Below are positions 24,671 to 33,633 of a stretch of 64,000 nt of DNA, in pieces. A program made the translations under genes and the position numbers. How positions within the stretch are numbered: the first letter of the stretch is position 1; each line of letters starts with the position of its first letter. The DNA is from Bacteroidota bacterium (GTDB lineage Bacteria; Bacteroidota; Bacteroidia; Chitinophagales; UBA10324), in contig JAFDYS010000023.1 in assembly GCA_018267315.1 (NCBI GenBank), positions 39,052 through 103,051 of the forward strand. The letters run 5' to 3'. The notes beneath the pieces were generated by a model, which saw only the letters and a list, made by a program, of their open reading frames with translations, had not been told where the DNA came from and ran no database searches.

Positions 24671-25597
24671 ATGAAAGGAGTAGTGATTAAATCAACCGGT
24701 AGCTGGTATGACGTGCGCCTGGAAGATGGTCGCCATTTGCAGGCCCGGGTGAAGGGAAAACTCCGATTGGTAGATCGTCGCACCACCAATCCGGTCATCA
24801 TTGGCGACCGTGTTCTCATTGAATCGGAAAACCATGATGCGGTAATTGCTGAAGTGCTCCCGCGCGATAACTACATCATCAGGCAATCATCGAGGCACCG
24901 TGCGGCAGAACACATTATTGCCTGTAACATCGATCAGGCCTTCCTGATGGCTACCATCACGCAGCCGCGTACCTCCTCCGGTTTTATTGACCGCTTTCTT
25001 GTGACGGCCACTGCATATCATGTTCCCACAGTCATTGTATTTAATAAGCTCGATTTGTACGACGGGAAGGAGTTGCGGACACTGGATGAATGGAAGCAGC
25101 TTTACGATGCCATTGGTTATCGCGTGGTGGCCACTTCCGTGGTGACTAATACCGGAGTGGAAGAAGTGAAGGCGATGATGACAAACAAAACATCGCTGCT
25201 TGCCGGCCATTCAGGAGTAGGTAAGTCAACACTCATCAACAAGATTGTTCCTGAATTGAATCTGAAGATCGGCGAACTCAGCGGGTATCATGAGAAAGGA
25301 AGGCACACCACCACATTTGCAGAAATGCATGAGCTGCCCTTCGGCGGTTTCATCATTGACACACCGGGGATGAAAGAATTCGGAATTCTTGACTTCGAAG
25401 TGTCGGAGGTGAGTCAGTATTTTCCTGAGATGGCCGAGCGGTTGCATCACTGCAGGTTCAACAATTGCCTTCACATCAACGAACCCAAATGTGCGGTGAA
25501 GGAAGCGGTGGAGAGCGGAGAGATTGCGCTGAGCCGCTATGAAAATTATCTTTCCATCATACATGAGTTGAAGACGGATGAAAAAATATACGACTAG
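24671..25597 (+). CDS. rsgA: Ribosome small-subunit-dependent GTPase A
   Basis: 308 residues. Circularly permuted GTPase (YjeQ/RsgA): an N-terminal OB fold (1-85), then the GTPase in order G4 FNKLDLYDGKE, G5-like ATSVVTN, G1 GHSGVGKSTLIN and G3 DTPGMKEFG. The C-terminal zinc finger is CRFNNCLHINEPKCAV, all cysteines and the histidine present. The protein assists late maturation of the 30S subunit and releases when GTP is hydrolysed. ATG 24671 is 24 bp after the preceding stop, and dtd follows 35 bp later, so the three genes are probably one transcript. No unusual features. Confidence 0.96.
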   Translation: MKGVVIKSTGSWYDVRLEDGRHLQARVKGKLRLVDRRTTNPVIIGDRVLIESENHDAVIAEVLPRDNYIIRQSSRHRAAEHIIACNIDQAFLMATITQPRTSSGFIDRFLVTATAYHVPTVIVFNKLDLYDGKELRTLDEWKQLYDAIGYRVVATSVVTNTGVEEVKAMMTNKTSLLAGHSGVGKSTLINKIVPELNLKIGELSGYHEKGRHTTTFAEMHELPFGGFIIDTPGMKEFGILDFEVSEVSQYFPEMAERLHHCRFNNCLHINEPKCAVKEAVESGEIALSRYENYLSIIHELKTDEKIYD

Positions 25598-25632
25598 CAT
25601 TTTCCGAATCCCCATTCAACCTTAGCCCAACC

Positions 25633-26085
25633 ATGCGAGCAGTAATTCAGCGGGTAAAACAAGCTTATGTGATCATCGCGGAGAAGGTTCATTCGCAGAT
25701 AGGTGAGGGGTTGCTTGTTTTATTGGGAATTGAAGAGGCAGACAGCAACAATGATATTGAATGGCTTTCAGGAAAAATCGCCAATCTCCGCATCTTTGAT
25801 GATGCGGATGGCGTGATGAATCTTTCGGTGAAAGAAACAAACCGCAACATACTGGTGGTAAGTCAGTTCACCTTGCATGCTTCCACGAAAAAAGGGAACC
25901 GTCCATCTTACATACGCGCAGCAAAACCTGAAATTGCCATTCCGCTTTATGAACGATTTCTCCTTCAGCTGGAAAGAGAACTTGGAAAGCAGGTTTATGC
26001 CGGTGTTTTCCGGGCCATGATGCAGGTAGAATTAATTAATGACGGACCCGTCACCATCGTGATGGACACGCGGAATAAGGAATAA
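25633..26085 (+). CDS. dtd: D-aminoacyl-tRNA deacylase
   Basis: 150 residues, the full family length. Hydrolyses D-amino acids and glycine from mischarged tRNAs. Diagnostic motifs are MRAVIQRVKQAYV at the N-terminus, VSQFTLHASTKKGNRPSY (the SQxTL active-site loop) and NDGPVTIVMDT near the C-terminus (the Gly-cisPro-like loop). Translational quality control makes the linkage with rsgA reasonable. The gene is followed by a convergent T9SS gene whose stop lies 16 bp away. Confidence 0.96.
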   Translation: MRAVIQRVKQAYVIIAEKVHSQIGEGLLVLLGIEEADSNNDIEWLSGKIANLRIFDDADGVMNLSVKETNRNILVVSQFTLHASTKKGNRPSYIRAAKPEIAIPLYERFLLQLERELGKQVYAGVFRAMMQVELINDGPVTIVMDTRNKE

Positions 26086-26100
26086 CGGAATTTCCACCGC

Positions 26101-28290
26101 TCATTCTTTTACGAGTTTCTTCACGAATTCTTTTTCTCCCACCGTCATTCTCAGGAAATAAACTCCGTCAGGATAATTGCCCAAATTCAAATTGACCCGG
26201 TGGCTGCCTTCATCGAAATATCCCTGAGCCACATTAGTGAGTTTTTGATTTAGCAGGTTAAACAGTTCAATATTGATTTTCCCGTCCTGGGTTTGATTCC
26301 ATTCGATTACCGTTTCATTTGTGGCAGGATTAGGCGCAGCTTCAAAACTGAATGGCTTGTCAAGAACTCCCCGTAACTGCGGCGTGCCAAAGGTTTGCTG
26401 CGGAGACCAATCGGATGCAATCAGCGGTGCTGATTGGCACACCGTCTTCACGTTCCACACATAGGTTGTGGATGGTTGCAGGTTGGTTAGCTGTGCACTG
26501 GGAGTAGTGACTGACAGGTTCATCCAGGGATTATTACCCGAAATTTTGTATCGCACTTTATATGATTGTGCAATGGGAACCGGCTTCCATGAAATGAATG
26601 AATTATCTGCTGCTATAGAAAATGCAGCAAGGCTGTCAGGTACAGTACATGCAGCCGGTGACATGGATATATTGATGTTGCTCATGGTGCTTGAACCGGT
26701 ATCGGCCGGAGTACTGCTTATGATTCGTACACGGTACATGCTGCCAGGAGGTGCATAAATCGGAATCACTCCTTTCACCATCGTGGCATTGGCGCCTGAT
26801 GCGCTTCCCAATGTTTGCGGTACATTAAAACTGCCGAGTCCGTCAGATAACTGTGCAGTGAAAACATTTGTGGAATCAAACAAACCGGTTGTATAAAATG
26901 GAACGGTAATGCTGTCGCCACCGAGATAGCTGATATCAGAAAGCACGCCGGCACTAATCGTGTTGGAAGGAATCGGTTGTGCTTCAAGCTTAACGAGCCA
27001 TAAGTCTTCTCTGCCATGAAGTCCGGTAACATCATCAGAGCGTGAGTCGCTGCTTCCGGCCACTACATAACCACCGTCTTCTGATTGAATGACTGCAACA
27101 GCATTGTCGCCGAAATTTCCTTTTCCGCCAAGGCATTTCTGCCATTGTATGTTTCCATATTGATCCGTCTTCACTACCCAATAGTCTGCCTCCCCGGTAT
27201 TATGGTTGCCACTTACATCACCGTCATTGGAATAGGTATGACCGGTGATGACAAAGCCCCCATCCTGTGTACATGAAAAATAATAGCTGCATTCATCAAT
27301 GGTGCCTCCAAAACTCTTCTGCCAGATTATGTTGCCTGCCTGATCGAGTTTGAGAAAGAGCCAGTCCTTGCTGGTCGTGCTGCCATGATGGTAAAGCACA
27401 TCTCCATTGTTGGAGAGCGATCTCCCGCAAATCACATACTCACCGGAGGGCAGTTGGCGCACACAATGGAGGTAATCATCAGAAGTTCCGCCAATGCACC
27501 GGCTCCACTGCACATTACCCGAAGCATCCAGCTTCTGTACAAATCCTTCACCCGAACCGTGATTGCCGATAATGTCGCCATTGGTAGATGTGGTATATGA
27601 AATCACAATGTATCCGCCATCCAGGGTTTGCCGCATACCGTAGGCAAAATCAAGACCGGTACCACCATATAACTTTTGCCAAATGATGTTTCCCAACGTA
27701 TCCATCTTCACAATCCAAATATCACCGCGGCCATGCATGTTACCTGAAACATCCCCGTCTAAAGAATAAGATTGACCGCTTACCATATAGCAATGGTCTG
27801 ATGTTTCGAATGCATAACTTCCACGATCAATATTGGTTCCGCCCAGGCACCGTTGCCACAAAATATCACCCAAATCATTGATGACTAATATCCAGATGTC
27901 ATTTTCGCCATGATTACCCACTACATCCCCGTTGAGAGAACTCGTTTGTCCGCAAAGCAGGTAATTGCCATTTGAAAGTTTTACAATGGAAGAAAGCACA
28001 TCCGATTTTTTGCCGCCATAGCAGCGGTGCCATTGTATTTCACCTTGCGAGTTGACCTTAACGATCCAACCATCGCCTCCACCGTGATTTCCGGTTGCAT
28101 CAACGTCATTTGATTCGGTATGGCCGACAATCAGGTAGCCGCCGTCACTTGTTTGCACAAGATCCTGCGCATTATCCTTTAAAGTGCCGCCAATACAGTA
28201 TTTCCATTCAAAATCAGGGGGCGTTGACTGAGCAATCACAACTGAAATGGAAAAGATAATTGCGCATAACGCGATGAACAGTGTTTTCAT
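26101..28290 (-). CDS. T9SS-sorted secreted repeat protein with fibronectin III-like domain (paralogue A)
   Basis: 729 residues with a signal peptide (FIALCAIIFSISVVIAQ). The N-terminal two thirds hold about eight repeats of some 53 residues with the pattern DGGYxxxGxTxSxDGDVxGNHG...DxWxVKxDxxGNIxWQKCxGG, each seen by TSDGGYLIVGHTESNDVDA-type segments. Then comes an intermediate domain, an Fn3-like domain (SYKVRYKISGNNPWMNL) and a C-terminal T9SS type A region (EAAPNPATNETVIEW, then YPDGVYFLRMTVGE). The repeats are like those of outer-membrane beta-propeller lipoproteins but have no known enzyme residues. A paralogue with the same plan precedes it on the same strand (28496). Probably a cell-surface or released protein. 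A TAAATTTG -7-like motif lies at 28311-28318 on the minus strand. Confidence 0.8.
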   Translation of the reverse strand: MKTLFIALCAIIFSISVVIAQSTPPDFEWKYCIGGTLKDNAQDLVQTSDGGYLIVGHTESNDVDATGNHGGGDGWIVKVNSQGEIQWHRCYGGKKSDVLSSIVKLSNGNYLLCGQTSSLNGDVVGNHGENDIWILVINDLGDILWQRCLGGTNIDRGSYAFETSDHCYMVSGQSYSLDGDVSGNMHGRGDIWIVKMDTLGNIIWQKLYGGTGLDFAYGMRQTLDGGYIVISYTTSTNGDIIGNHGSGEGFVQKLDASGNVQWSRCIGGTSDDYLHCVRQLPSGEYVICGRSLSNNGDVLYHHGSTTSKDWLFLKLDQAGNIIWQKSFGGTIDECSYYFSCTQDGGFVITGHTYSNDGDVSGNHNTGEADYWVVKTDQYGNIQWQKCLGGKGNFGDNAVAVIQSEDGGYVVAGSSDSRSDDVTGLHGREDLWLVKLEAQPIPSNTISAGVLSDISYLGGDSITVPFYTTGLFDSTNVFTAQLSDGLGSFNVPQTLGSASGANATMVKGVIPIYAPPGSMYRVRIISSTPADTGSSTMSNINISMSPAACTVPDSLAAFSIAADNSFISWKPVPIAQSYKVRYKISGNNPWMNLSVTTPSAQLTNLQPSTTYVWNVKTVCQSAPLIASDWSPQQTFGTPQLRGVLDKPFSFEAAPNPATNETVIEWNQTQDGKINIELFNLLNQKLTNVAQGYFDEGSHRVNLNLGNYPDGVYFLRMTVGEKEFVKKLVKE

Positions 28291-28495
28291 AGAAGGGTCG
28301 ATTACTATTTCAAATTTAATGAAAATATTCTTGAAAAGTCATACCATCTGGTAGGAATATTTTAAGTTGTTTATGAGTTTACTCATACGCTCAGCCGCAT
28401 AAATAGTTTGGAAATCAAAATACATTTTAAACTGAAGGCCTGCTATCAGCGCTAACGCTGTGTATTTGTGCAAACCGGATCGAAGTTGATCATTG

Positions 28496-30679
28496 TCAGT
28501 CAACCACTAACCGCATTGTCCGGGTTTGTTCATCCATTTTGAGAATGAGAAAGTAAACTCCTGAGGGCAGCGCGGCAAATTGAAATTGTGATTGATGCAG
28601 GCCTTCATCCATCGTTTCGCTGGCTATAACAGCGACACGCTGATTAACCACATTGTAGAGTTCAATTACAACCGGCTCTCTTTGCTCAAGATAAAAGGAG
28701 AGCGTGAAAGAATTTTTTGCCGGGTTTGGAAAGACGCGGGGTTCTGCATCAGCTGATTCCCCGAGACGGGCCGTGAGCGTATTAAACTTGTTCTGAGCCG
28801 ACCAGTTAGAAGTTATTTTGGGATTCAACTGGCAAGTTGTTTTCACCTGCCAGGTGTATGATGTTTGAGCAAGGAGTCCTCCGAGTGAATAGTTGGTATT
28901 CGATGATGAAAGATTAATCCACGGGTTATTCCCGCTCTTCTTGTATTTAAGCGTATATGAAACTGCATTACCCACAGCATTCCAATTCAACTGAGCTGAT
29001 GTGCCGGTGATATTCGATACACTCAGTCCGGTTGGTGCCGTGCAGGATGATTGAATGGAAATATTTTGCCCGTTGTCAGTTCCGATCACCGCAGGATTGC
29101 TGCTGACTACTCTTACACGATAGGAACTTCCGGAAGGCGTAGCAGAGGGAATTGTTCCGTTAATGAATCCTGAAGATGTTGAGTTGAGTGTGCCCAGATC
29201 AACGGGTTGTGAAAACGTGCCCGCTGCATCGGATAGCTGTGCAGTAAACAGGTTGCCTTCATTAAAATTGCCCACCGCAGTGAATGGTACGGTGATTGGA
29301 TCGCCTTGAGTATAGCTGAGAGGTGTGATTCCATTGGTGGTAATACCCGGCTGAATGATGCCGCTACCCTGAAGCTTTACCACCCACATATCTTCCACAC
29401 CATGGTTGTAGGTGATATCTCCGCCGGCTGATTCCGATCTGCCGGTCATAAGAAATCCGCCATCTGATGTTTCAATAATTGCATAAGGATTGTCGCCCGT
29501 TTGATTGGGGCCTTCGCTTCCGCCATAGCATTGTTCCCAAAGAATATTTCCTAATGAATCAGTATTCACTACCCAAAAATCCGGACGGCTGGTATTGTGA
29601 TTGCCGGTTACATCGCCATCATTGGAATAGGCATGTCCGATAAGAATGAATCCTCCTTCTTTCGTTTTCTCAATGTTATAGGCGCATTCATCTTTCGTAC
29701 CGCCGAGGCAATTCTCCCAAAGAAGGTTTCCGGATGCATCAAGCCGGGCAAGAAAATAATCACGTCCTGATCCGCCATGATGGTCCTGCACATCCCCGTC
29801 TTTTGAAAGTGTTTTGCCCAGCGCGGCAAATCCGCCATCATCGAGGCAAACGACGGAATACAATACATCTTCCTGCGAACCGCCGAGACATTTCAGCCAT
29901 TCAATATTACCGGAAGCATCGAGCTTAACAATTATACCGTCACGGTTACCATGGTTGCCCACGGCATCTCCGTCAGTAGAGCCCACATAACCCACAGCTA
30001 CAAATCCGCCATCAGCACATTCATGAACCCAGTTTCCTGCATCATCAGAACTGCCGCCGATGCATCGTTGCCACAGAATGTTGAATGATGAATCCATTCG
30101 CACGATCCACATATCACTTACACCTTTAAGACCACTCACATCGTAGTTGTTCGAGGTGGTAAGTCCGCTCATGATATATCCGCCATCCGTCGTTTGCTCC
30201 ATATATGAACCGCGGTCATCCATGGTGCCGCCAAGGCACTTCTGAGCAAGCAGGTTGCCTGCCTGATCCAGTTTGAGCACCCAGGCATCAGACATGGCAT
30301 GAATACCGGCCACATCACCATTGGAAGAAGAAGCGTATCCGCAAATAATGATGTTGCCATCGAGTGTGTTTCTCACTGATGAGGCCTGTTCACTCTCATT
30401 GCCGCCCAGGCATTTTTTCCATTCGATAGCCCCGTTGGGTTGAAATTTAACCGCCCAAACATCTGATTTACCATGGTTGCCTGATACATCACCATTGGTT
30501 GACTCAGTATACCCGACAACCACATAATTCGAATCGGCTGTTTCCACTGCGGCCTGCCCGATTTCAAAGTCTGATCCGCCAAGATTTACCTGCCAGGCAA
30601 TACCGGGTGCCTGGCCGAATGAGAATTGAATAAATAGAGGCTGAATGCCAATGAGCAGTATGAGTTGAATTTTTTTCAT
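28496..30679 (-). CDS. T9SS-sorted secreted repeat protein with fibronectin III-like domain (paralogue B)
   Basis: 727 residues, same architecture as the gene at 26101: signal peptide (LLIGIQPLFIQFSFGQ), about eight repeats of the DGGYIMSGLTTS...DMWIVRMDSS type, an Fn3-like domain (SYTLKYKKSGNNPWINL) and a type A sorting domain (RVFPNPAKNSFTLSF, then LPSGVYFLILKMDEQ). The Fn3 segment SGNNPWxNL is nearly identical in both copies, while the repeats differ, so this is a duplication followed by drift. ATG at 30679. The 205 bp between the paralogues contain only a short hairpin (CAGCG-CTAA-CGCTG near 28450) and a possible promoter for the downstream copy. The 189 bp upstream of this gene show nothing identifiable. 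Confidence 0.8.
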   Translation of the reverse strand: MKKIQLILLIGIQPLFIQFSFGQAPGIAWQVNLGGSDFEIGQAAVETADSNYVVVGYTESTNGDVSGNHGKSDVWAVKFQPNGAIEWKKCLGGNESEQASSVRNTLDGNIIICGYASSSNGDVAGIHAMSDAWVLKLDQAGNLLAQKCLGGTMDDRGSYMEQTTDGGYIMSGLTTSNNYDVSGLKGVSDMWIVRMDSSFNILWQRCIGGSSDDAGNWVHECADGGFVAVGYVGSTDGDAVGNHGNRDGIIVKLDASGNIEWLKCLGGSQEDVLYSVVCLDDGGFAALGKTLSKDGDVQDHHGGSGRDYFLARLDASGNLLWENCLGGTKDECAYNIEKTKEGGFILIGHAYSNDGDVTGNHNTSRPDFWVVNTDSLGNILWEQCYGGSEGPNQTGDNPYAIIETSDGGFLMTGRSESAGGDITYNHGVEDMWVVKLQGSGIIQPGITTNGITPLSYTQGDPITVPFTAVGNFNEGNLFTAQLSDAAGTFSQPVDLGTLNSTSSGFINGTIPSATPSGSSYRVRVVSSNPAVIGTDNGQNISIQSSCTAPTGLSVSNITGTSAQLNWNAVGNAVSYTLKYKKSGNNPWINLSSSNTNYSLGGLLAQTSYTWQVKTTCQLNPKITSNWSAQNKFNTLTARLGESADAEPRVFPNPAKNSFTLSFYLEQREPVVIELYNVVNQRVAVIASETMDEGLHQSQFQFAALPSGVYFLILKMDEQTRTMRLVVD

Positions 30680-30868
30680 AGTAGATAGATGGTCGGTTAG
30701 GCATCAGCATGACTCAGGTACGCACCAATAAAATTTTCACGTTTACAAAATCATTTAATATTTATCACATGCAAGTGAATCAATACTCTCAACGGATTAC
30801 ACTATAAATGTTTCATTAACAACTGAAGTAAAGGTATTGCAGTCGTTTATCCGGGATTGTGATTTCGG

Positions 30869-32986
30869 TCAGCCGAAGAGCTGAAAAGTGGCGAGACTTA
30901 CGAGGTAGGCGAGCCCCGTCATGTAAGCTAATTGAATGAGCGGCCACTTCCATGATTTGGTTTCTCGCCGCACTACCGCAAGCGTGCTCATGCATTGCAT
31001 GGCAAATGCGAAAAACAGCATGAGCGAAACGGCGGTTGCTGTGGAATAAATCCTTTCACCCGTATCAGGATTCTGTTCTGTTTTCATGCGCTCGCGGATG
31101 CCTTCGAAGTTCGATTTTTGATCACCGCCAACGCTGTAAATGGTAGCCATGGTTCCAACAAATACTTCACGTGCCGCGAACGATGTAATGAGTGCTATGC
31201 CGATCTTCCAGTCGAATCCCAACGGACGAATCACCGGTTCGATGAACTTGCCTATTCTTCCGGCATAAGAGGCCTCCAGTTTCTCAGATTGCTTTTGAAG
31301 CTTTACCTCATCCGGAATGCCTGGGCCGGCAGATTCAATTTTCAGATACTTCTCATCAATTTGTTTGAGTGAGTTCGCCGGACCAAAGGAAGCCAGCAGC
31401 CACAAAACAATGGAGATGGCGATAATGATTTTACCGGCATCCACTACAAATACTTTGGCTTTCTCAATCATAGTTATGCCGACATTCTTCCATCGGGGAA
31501 GGCGGTAAATCGGAAGCTCCATGATGTAGTAACTTTTTTCTTTCGCTTTGATCAGCCACTTCATCACCAGAGCAGCCATGAAGGCCATAATCCATCCCAG
31601 TACATACAAACCCAGCATGGTGAGTCCTTTAAGATTCATTATGCCGAACACTTTTTCATCAGGCACCATCAAGCCGATGAGAAGGGTATAAACCGGTAAC
31701 CGCGCTGAACAACTCATGAGTGGGGTTACCATGATGGTGATGATCCGGTCTTTCCAGTTTTCAATTCCTCTCGTACCCATTATGGCGGGAACGGCGCAGG
31801 CCATGCCACTCACAAGCGGGAGCGTTGATTTGCCACTCATACCCACCTTGCTCATCAGCCGGTCCATCAGGAAACTCACCCTCGTCATGTATCCGGTATC
31901 TTCGAGTATGGAAATGAAGCCGAAGAGCAGCATGATTTGCGGTATGAAAATCACGATGCCGCCAATTCCCGGAAGGAGCCCTTCTGTGAGTAAACTCGTA
32001 ATGAATCCTTGTGGCAGATGTAACTGCAGTTGCTTCTGCATCCAGCCAAATGCAGCATCAATCGCATTCATAGGCACTTCTGCCCATGAAAAGATGGCTT
32101 GAAAAACAATGAAGAAGATGAGCAGGAATATGGCATAGCCCCATATGGGATGAAGCAGCCACCGGTCAATGTTACTTGTGGTTTCAATGGATTGCTGCTT
32201 GCTGGTGTCTTGTGAAGTGGCAGCAGCGAGAATCGGATTTATCTTTTCATAACGTTTTACAATCTCTTCGCCCTGTGATTTGGCTGCAGCAAATTGAAAC
32301 TGTGTAAGCACTTCCCTGATCCGTTTCTTTTGTTCCGGATTGAGGCAATAGACATTGATGTAGTGGCATGCAATCTGAAATGCGGCGTAATCACTTTTAG
32401 CTTCTGAAATAGTTTTTACCCGCTCCATCATTTCAGGGGCAAGCGACCGCACGTCAACAAAATCATGTCGTGGCACCGGCACCGCAGTTTGAATGGCCCG
32501 TTTCAGTTCAGTAATTCCCTTGGCTTCGCGGGCATTGATGGGAATCACTTTCACCCCCAATTCCTGCGATAGTTTGCTTACATCAATGGCTAAGCCATTC
32601 TTCCGGGCCACATCAATCATGTTGAGGGCAACCACTGTGGGTATTTTCAGATCAATAATCTGAGAACAGAACAGCAGATTTCTTTTGAGGTTGGAAGCAT
32701 CGGCAACGATAATCAGTAAATCAGGATAAGAAGGATTCTCTTTGTTAAGCAGGACATCGAATGTGATGTATTCATCAATACGACGGGGATACAATGAATA
32801 GGTGCCTGGCAGATCAATAATTTCAGCAGCGATATCTCTGGAAAGCGGCAGATAGCCGGTTTTCTTGTCTACAGTTACACCCGCAAAATTTCCCACCTTC
32901 TGCCTAAGTCCTGTAAGGACGTTGAAGAGCGAAGACTTTCCGCTGTTGGGATTTCCAATGAGAGCAATTTTAAGGGATTTCTTCAC
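30869..32986 (-). CDS. feoB: Ferrous iron transporter FeoB
   Basis: 705 residues; the start is GTG at 32986. N-terminal GTPase: GNPNSGKSSLFNVLTG (G1), DLPGTYSLYP (G3), NMID (G4), followed by a helical GDI-like domain (about 170-250). The membrane part has two Gate domains with GFISILEDTGYMTRVSFLMD (around 365) and CAVPAIMGTRGIENWKDR (around 405). Cys-containing STLPLVSGMACAVPA is the family's iron-path segment. It moves Fe2+ across the inner membrane. It follows feoA by 12 bp and must be co-transcribed with it. No FeoC follows; the next gene downstream is the T9SS repeat protein. Confidence 0.96.
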   Translation of the reverse strand: MKKSLKIALIGNPNSGKSSLFNVLTGLRQKVGNFAGVTVDKKTGYLPLSRDIAAEIIDLPGTYSLYPRRIDEYITFDVLLNKENPSYPDLLIIVADASNLKRNLLFCSQIIDLKIPTVVALNMIDVARKNGLAIDVSKLSQELGVKVIPINAREAKGITELKRAIQTAVPVPRHDFVDVRSLAPEMMERVKTISEAKSDYAAFQIACHYINVYCLNPEQKKRIREVLTQFQFAAAKSQGEEIVKRYEKINPILAAATSQDTSKQQSIETTSNIDRWLLHPIWGYAIFLLIFFIVFQAIFSWAEVPMNAIDAAFGWMQKQLQLHLPQGFITSLLTEGLLPGIGGIVIFIPQIMLLFGFISILEDTGYMTRVSFLMDRLMSKVGMSGKSTLPLVSGMACAVPAIMGTRGIENWKDRIITIMVTPLMSCSARLPVYTLLIGLMVPDEKVFGIMNLKGLTMLGLYVLGWIMAFMAALVMKWLIKAKEKSYYIMELPIYRLPRWKNVGITMIEKAKVFVVDAGKIIIAISIVLWLLASFGPANSLKQIDEKYLKIESAGPGIPDEVKLQKQSEKLEASYAGRIGKFIEPVIRPLGFDWKIGIALITSFAAREVFVGTMATIYSVGGDQKSNFEGIRERMKTEQNPDTGERIYSTATAVSLMLFFAFAMQCMSTLAVVRRETKSWKWPLIQLAYMTGLAYLVSLATFQLFG

Positions 32987-32998
32987 GCACCGTGCGGC

Positions 32999-33235
32999 TT
33001 ACTGTTGCTGAACCATCACCACATTGGCTTCTTCCTTCCGAAGACTGAGCAAATAGCTTCCAACTTTAACTGAAATAGGGTCACCTAAGGGAGCGATCTT
33101 CTCAATGGTTACAGATTCTCCCGGAAGGAATCCCATTTCTAATAACTTCAGCGAAAGATCGCCTTGCGAGAGCCGTCTGATAATTCCTTTTTCGCCTTCT
33201 TTCAATTCACCAAGTGGAAGCAATGAACGGTTCAT
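32999..33235 (-). CDS. feoA: Ferrous iron transport protein FeoA
   Basis: 78 residues, an SH3-like FeoA domain: LGELKEGEKGIIRRLSQGD, LKLLEMGFLPGESVTIEK and DPISVKVGSYLLSLRKEEA. FeoA binds the FeoB GTPase and is needed for Fe2+ uptake. The ATG lies only 5 nt after a perfect 7-3-7 palindrome at 33241-33257, placing an operator over the transcription start, so iron-dependent repression is likely. Confidence 0.95.
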   Translation of the reverse strand: MNRSLLPLGELKEGEKGIIRRLSQGDLSLKLLEMGFLPGESVTIEKIAPLGDPISVKVGSYLLSLRKEEANVVMVQQQ

Positions 33236-33240
33236 GCCTG

Positions 33241-33257
33241 TTTAGAACGATTCTAAA
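33241..33257 (-). promoter_or_regulatory. Palindromic metal-regulator operator before feoAB
   Basis: TTTAGAA-CGA-TTCTAAA is a perfect inverted repeat of 7 bp arms and a 3-nt centre. On the minus strand it stands between a possible -7-like TAATATTG (about 15 nt further upstream) and the feoA ATG. The length and AT-rich arms suit a Fur- or DtxR-family dimer (inference); the actual regulator is not encoded here. Confidence 0.65.
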
Positions 33258-33296
33258 ATGCAATATTAAGGAAGAAATCGAGAACGGGACAATGAC

Positions 33297-33506
33297 TTAC
33301 TTCACCCTGGCTTCGTCAACTGAACAAACTGCAACAGAGTTTGACATGCCCGTTACTCTGGAAAAAGAGGGACAAGTCTGACATTTTTTTCCAAACAGTC
33401 CGCAACCGGTAAATGTGCAAGCCAGTACCCAGATCAATAAAATGAATGCAAGCCGTGTAATGGGGGGTTGACCGGGCAACCGTTGAATTACATTGTGTAT
33501 TCTCAT
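33297..33506 (-). CDS. Small Cys-rich putative lipoprotein upstream of feoAB
   Basis: 69 residues. A single hydrophobic stretch, LAFILLIWVLACTFTGCG, ends in a lipobox-like TGC, followed by the short soluble part LFGKKCQTCPSFSR with a CxxCP motif. Such tiny Cys-rich lipoproteins are common in Bacteroidota but uncharacterised. The gene ends 61 bp upstream of feoA on the same strand, with the operator in between, so a shared iron role is possible but unproven. The hydrophobic start is convincing; the gene is short enough that chance cannot be excluded. Confidence 0.5.
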   Translation of the reverse strand: MRIHNVIQRLPGQPPITRLAFILLIWVLACTFTGCGLFGKKCQTCPSFSRVTGMSNSVAVCSVDEARVK

Positions 33507-33576
33507 AGAGGTAATGTGCTCAAGCGAATGTAGAAAAAATCTCTTTCATGCTGTGAAGCAACACGATGATAATGAA

Positions 33577-33608
33577 AAAAGCGGAATGCCTTTCGACATT
33601 CCGCTTTT
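33577..33608 (-). terminator. Rho-independent terminator of the giant T9SS gene
   Basis: AAAAGCGGAATG (33577-33588), loop CCTTTCGA, CATTCCGCTTTT (33597-33608): a perfect 12-bp stem just 25 bp past the stop. On the minus strand it is followed by a run of T residues (A run at 33575-33580 on the plus strand). Confidence 0.85.
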
Positions 33609-33633
33609 GTAGATCCGTGTTTTGAATTTCCGG

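Noticed and set aside
28441..28465. CAGCG-CTAA-CGCTG hairpin between the tandem T9SS genes as a REP element
   Set aside because: The stem is only 5 bp and I see no second copy here; too weak to call.
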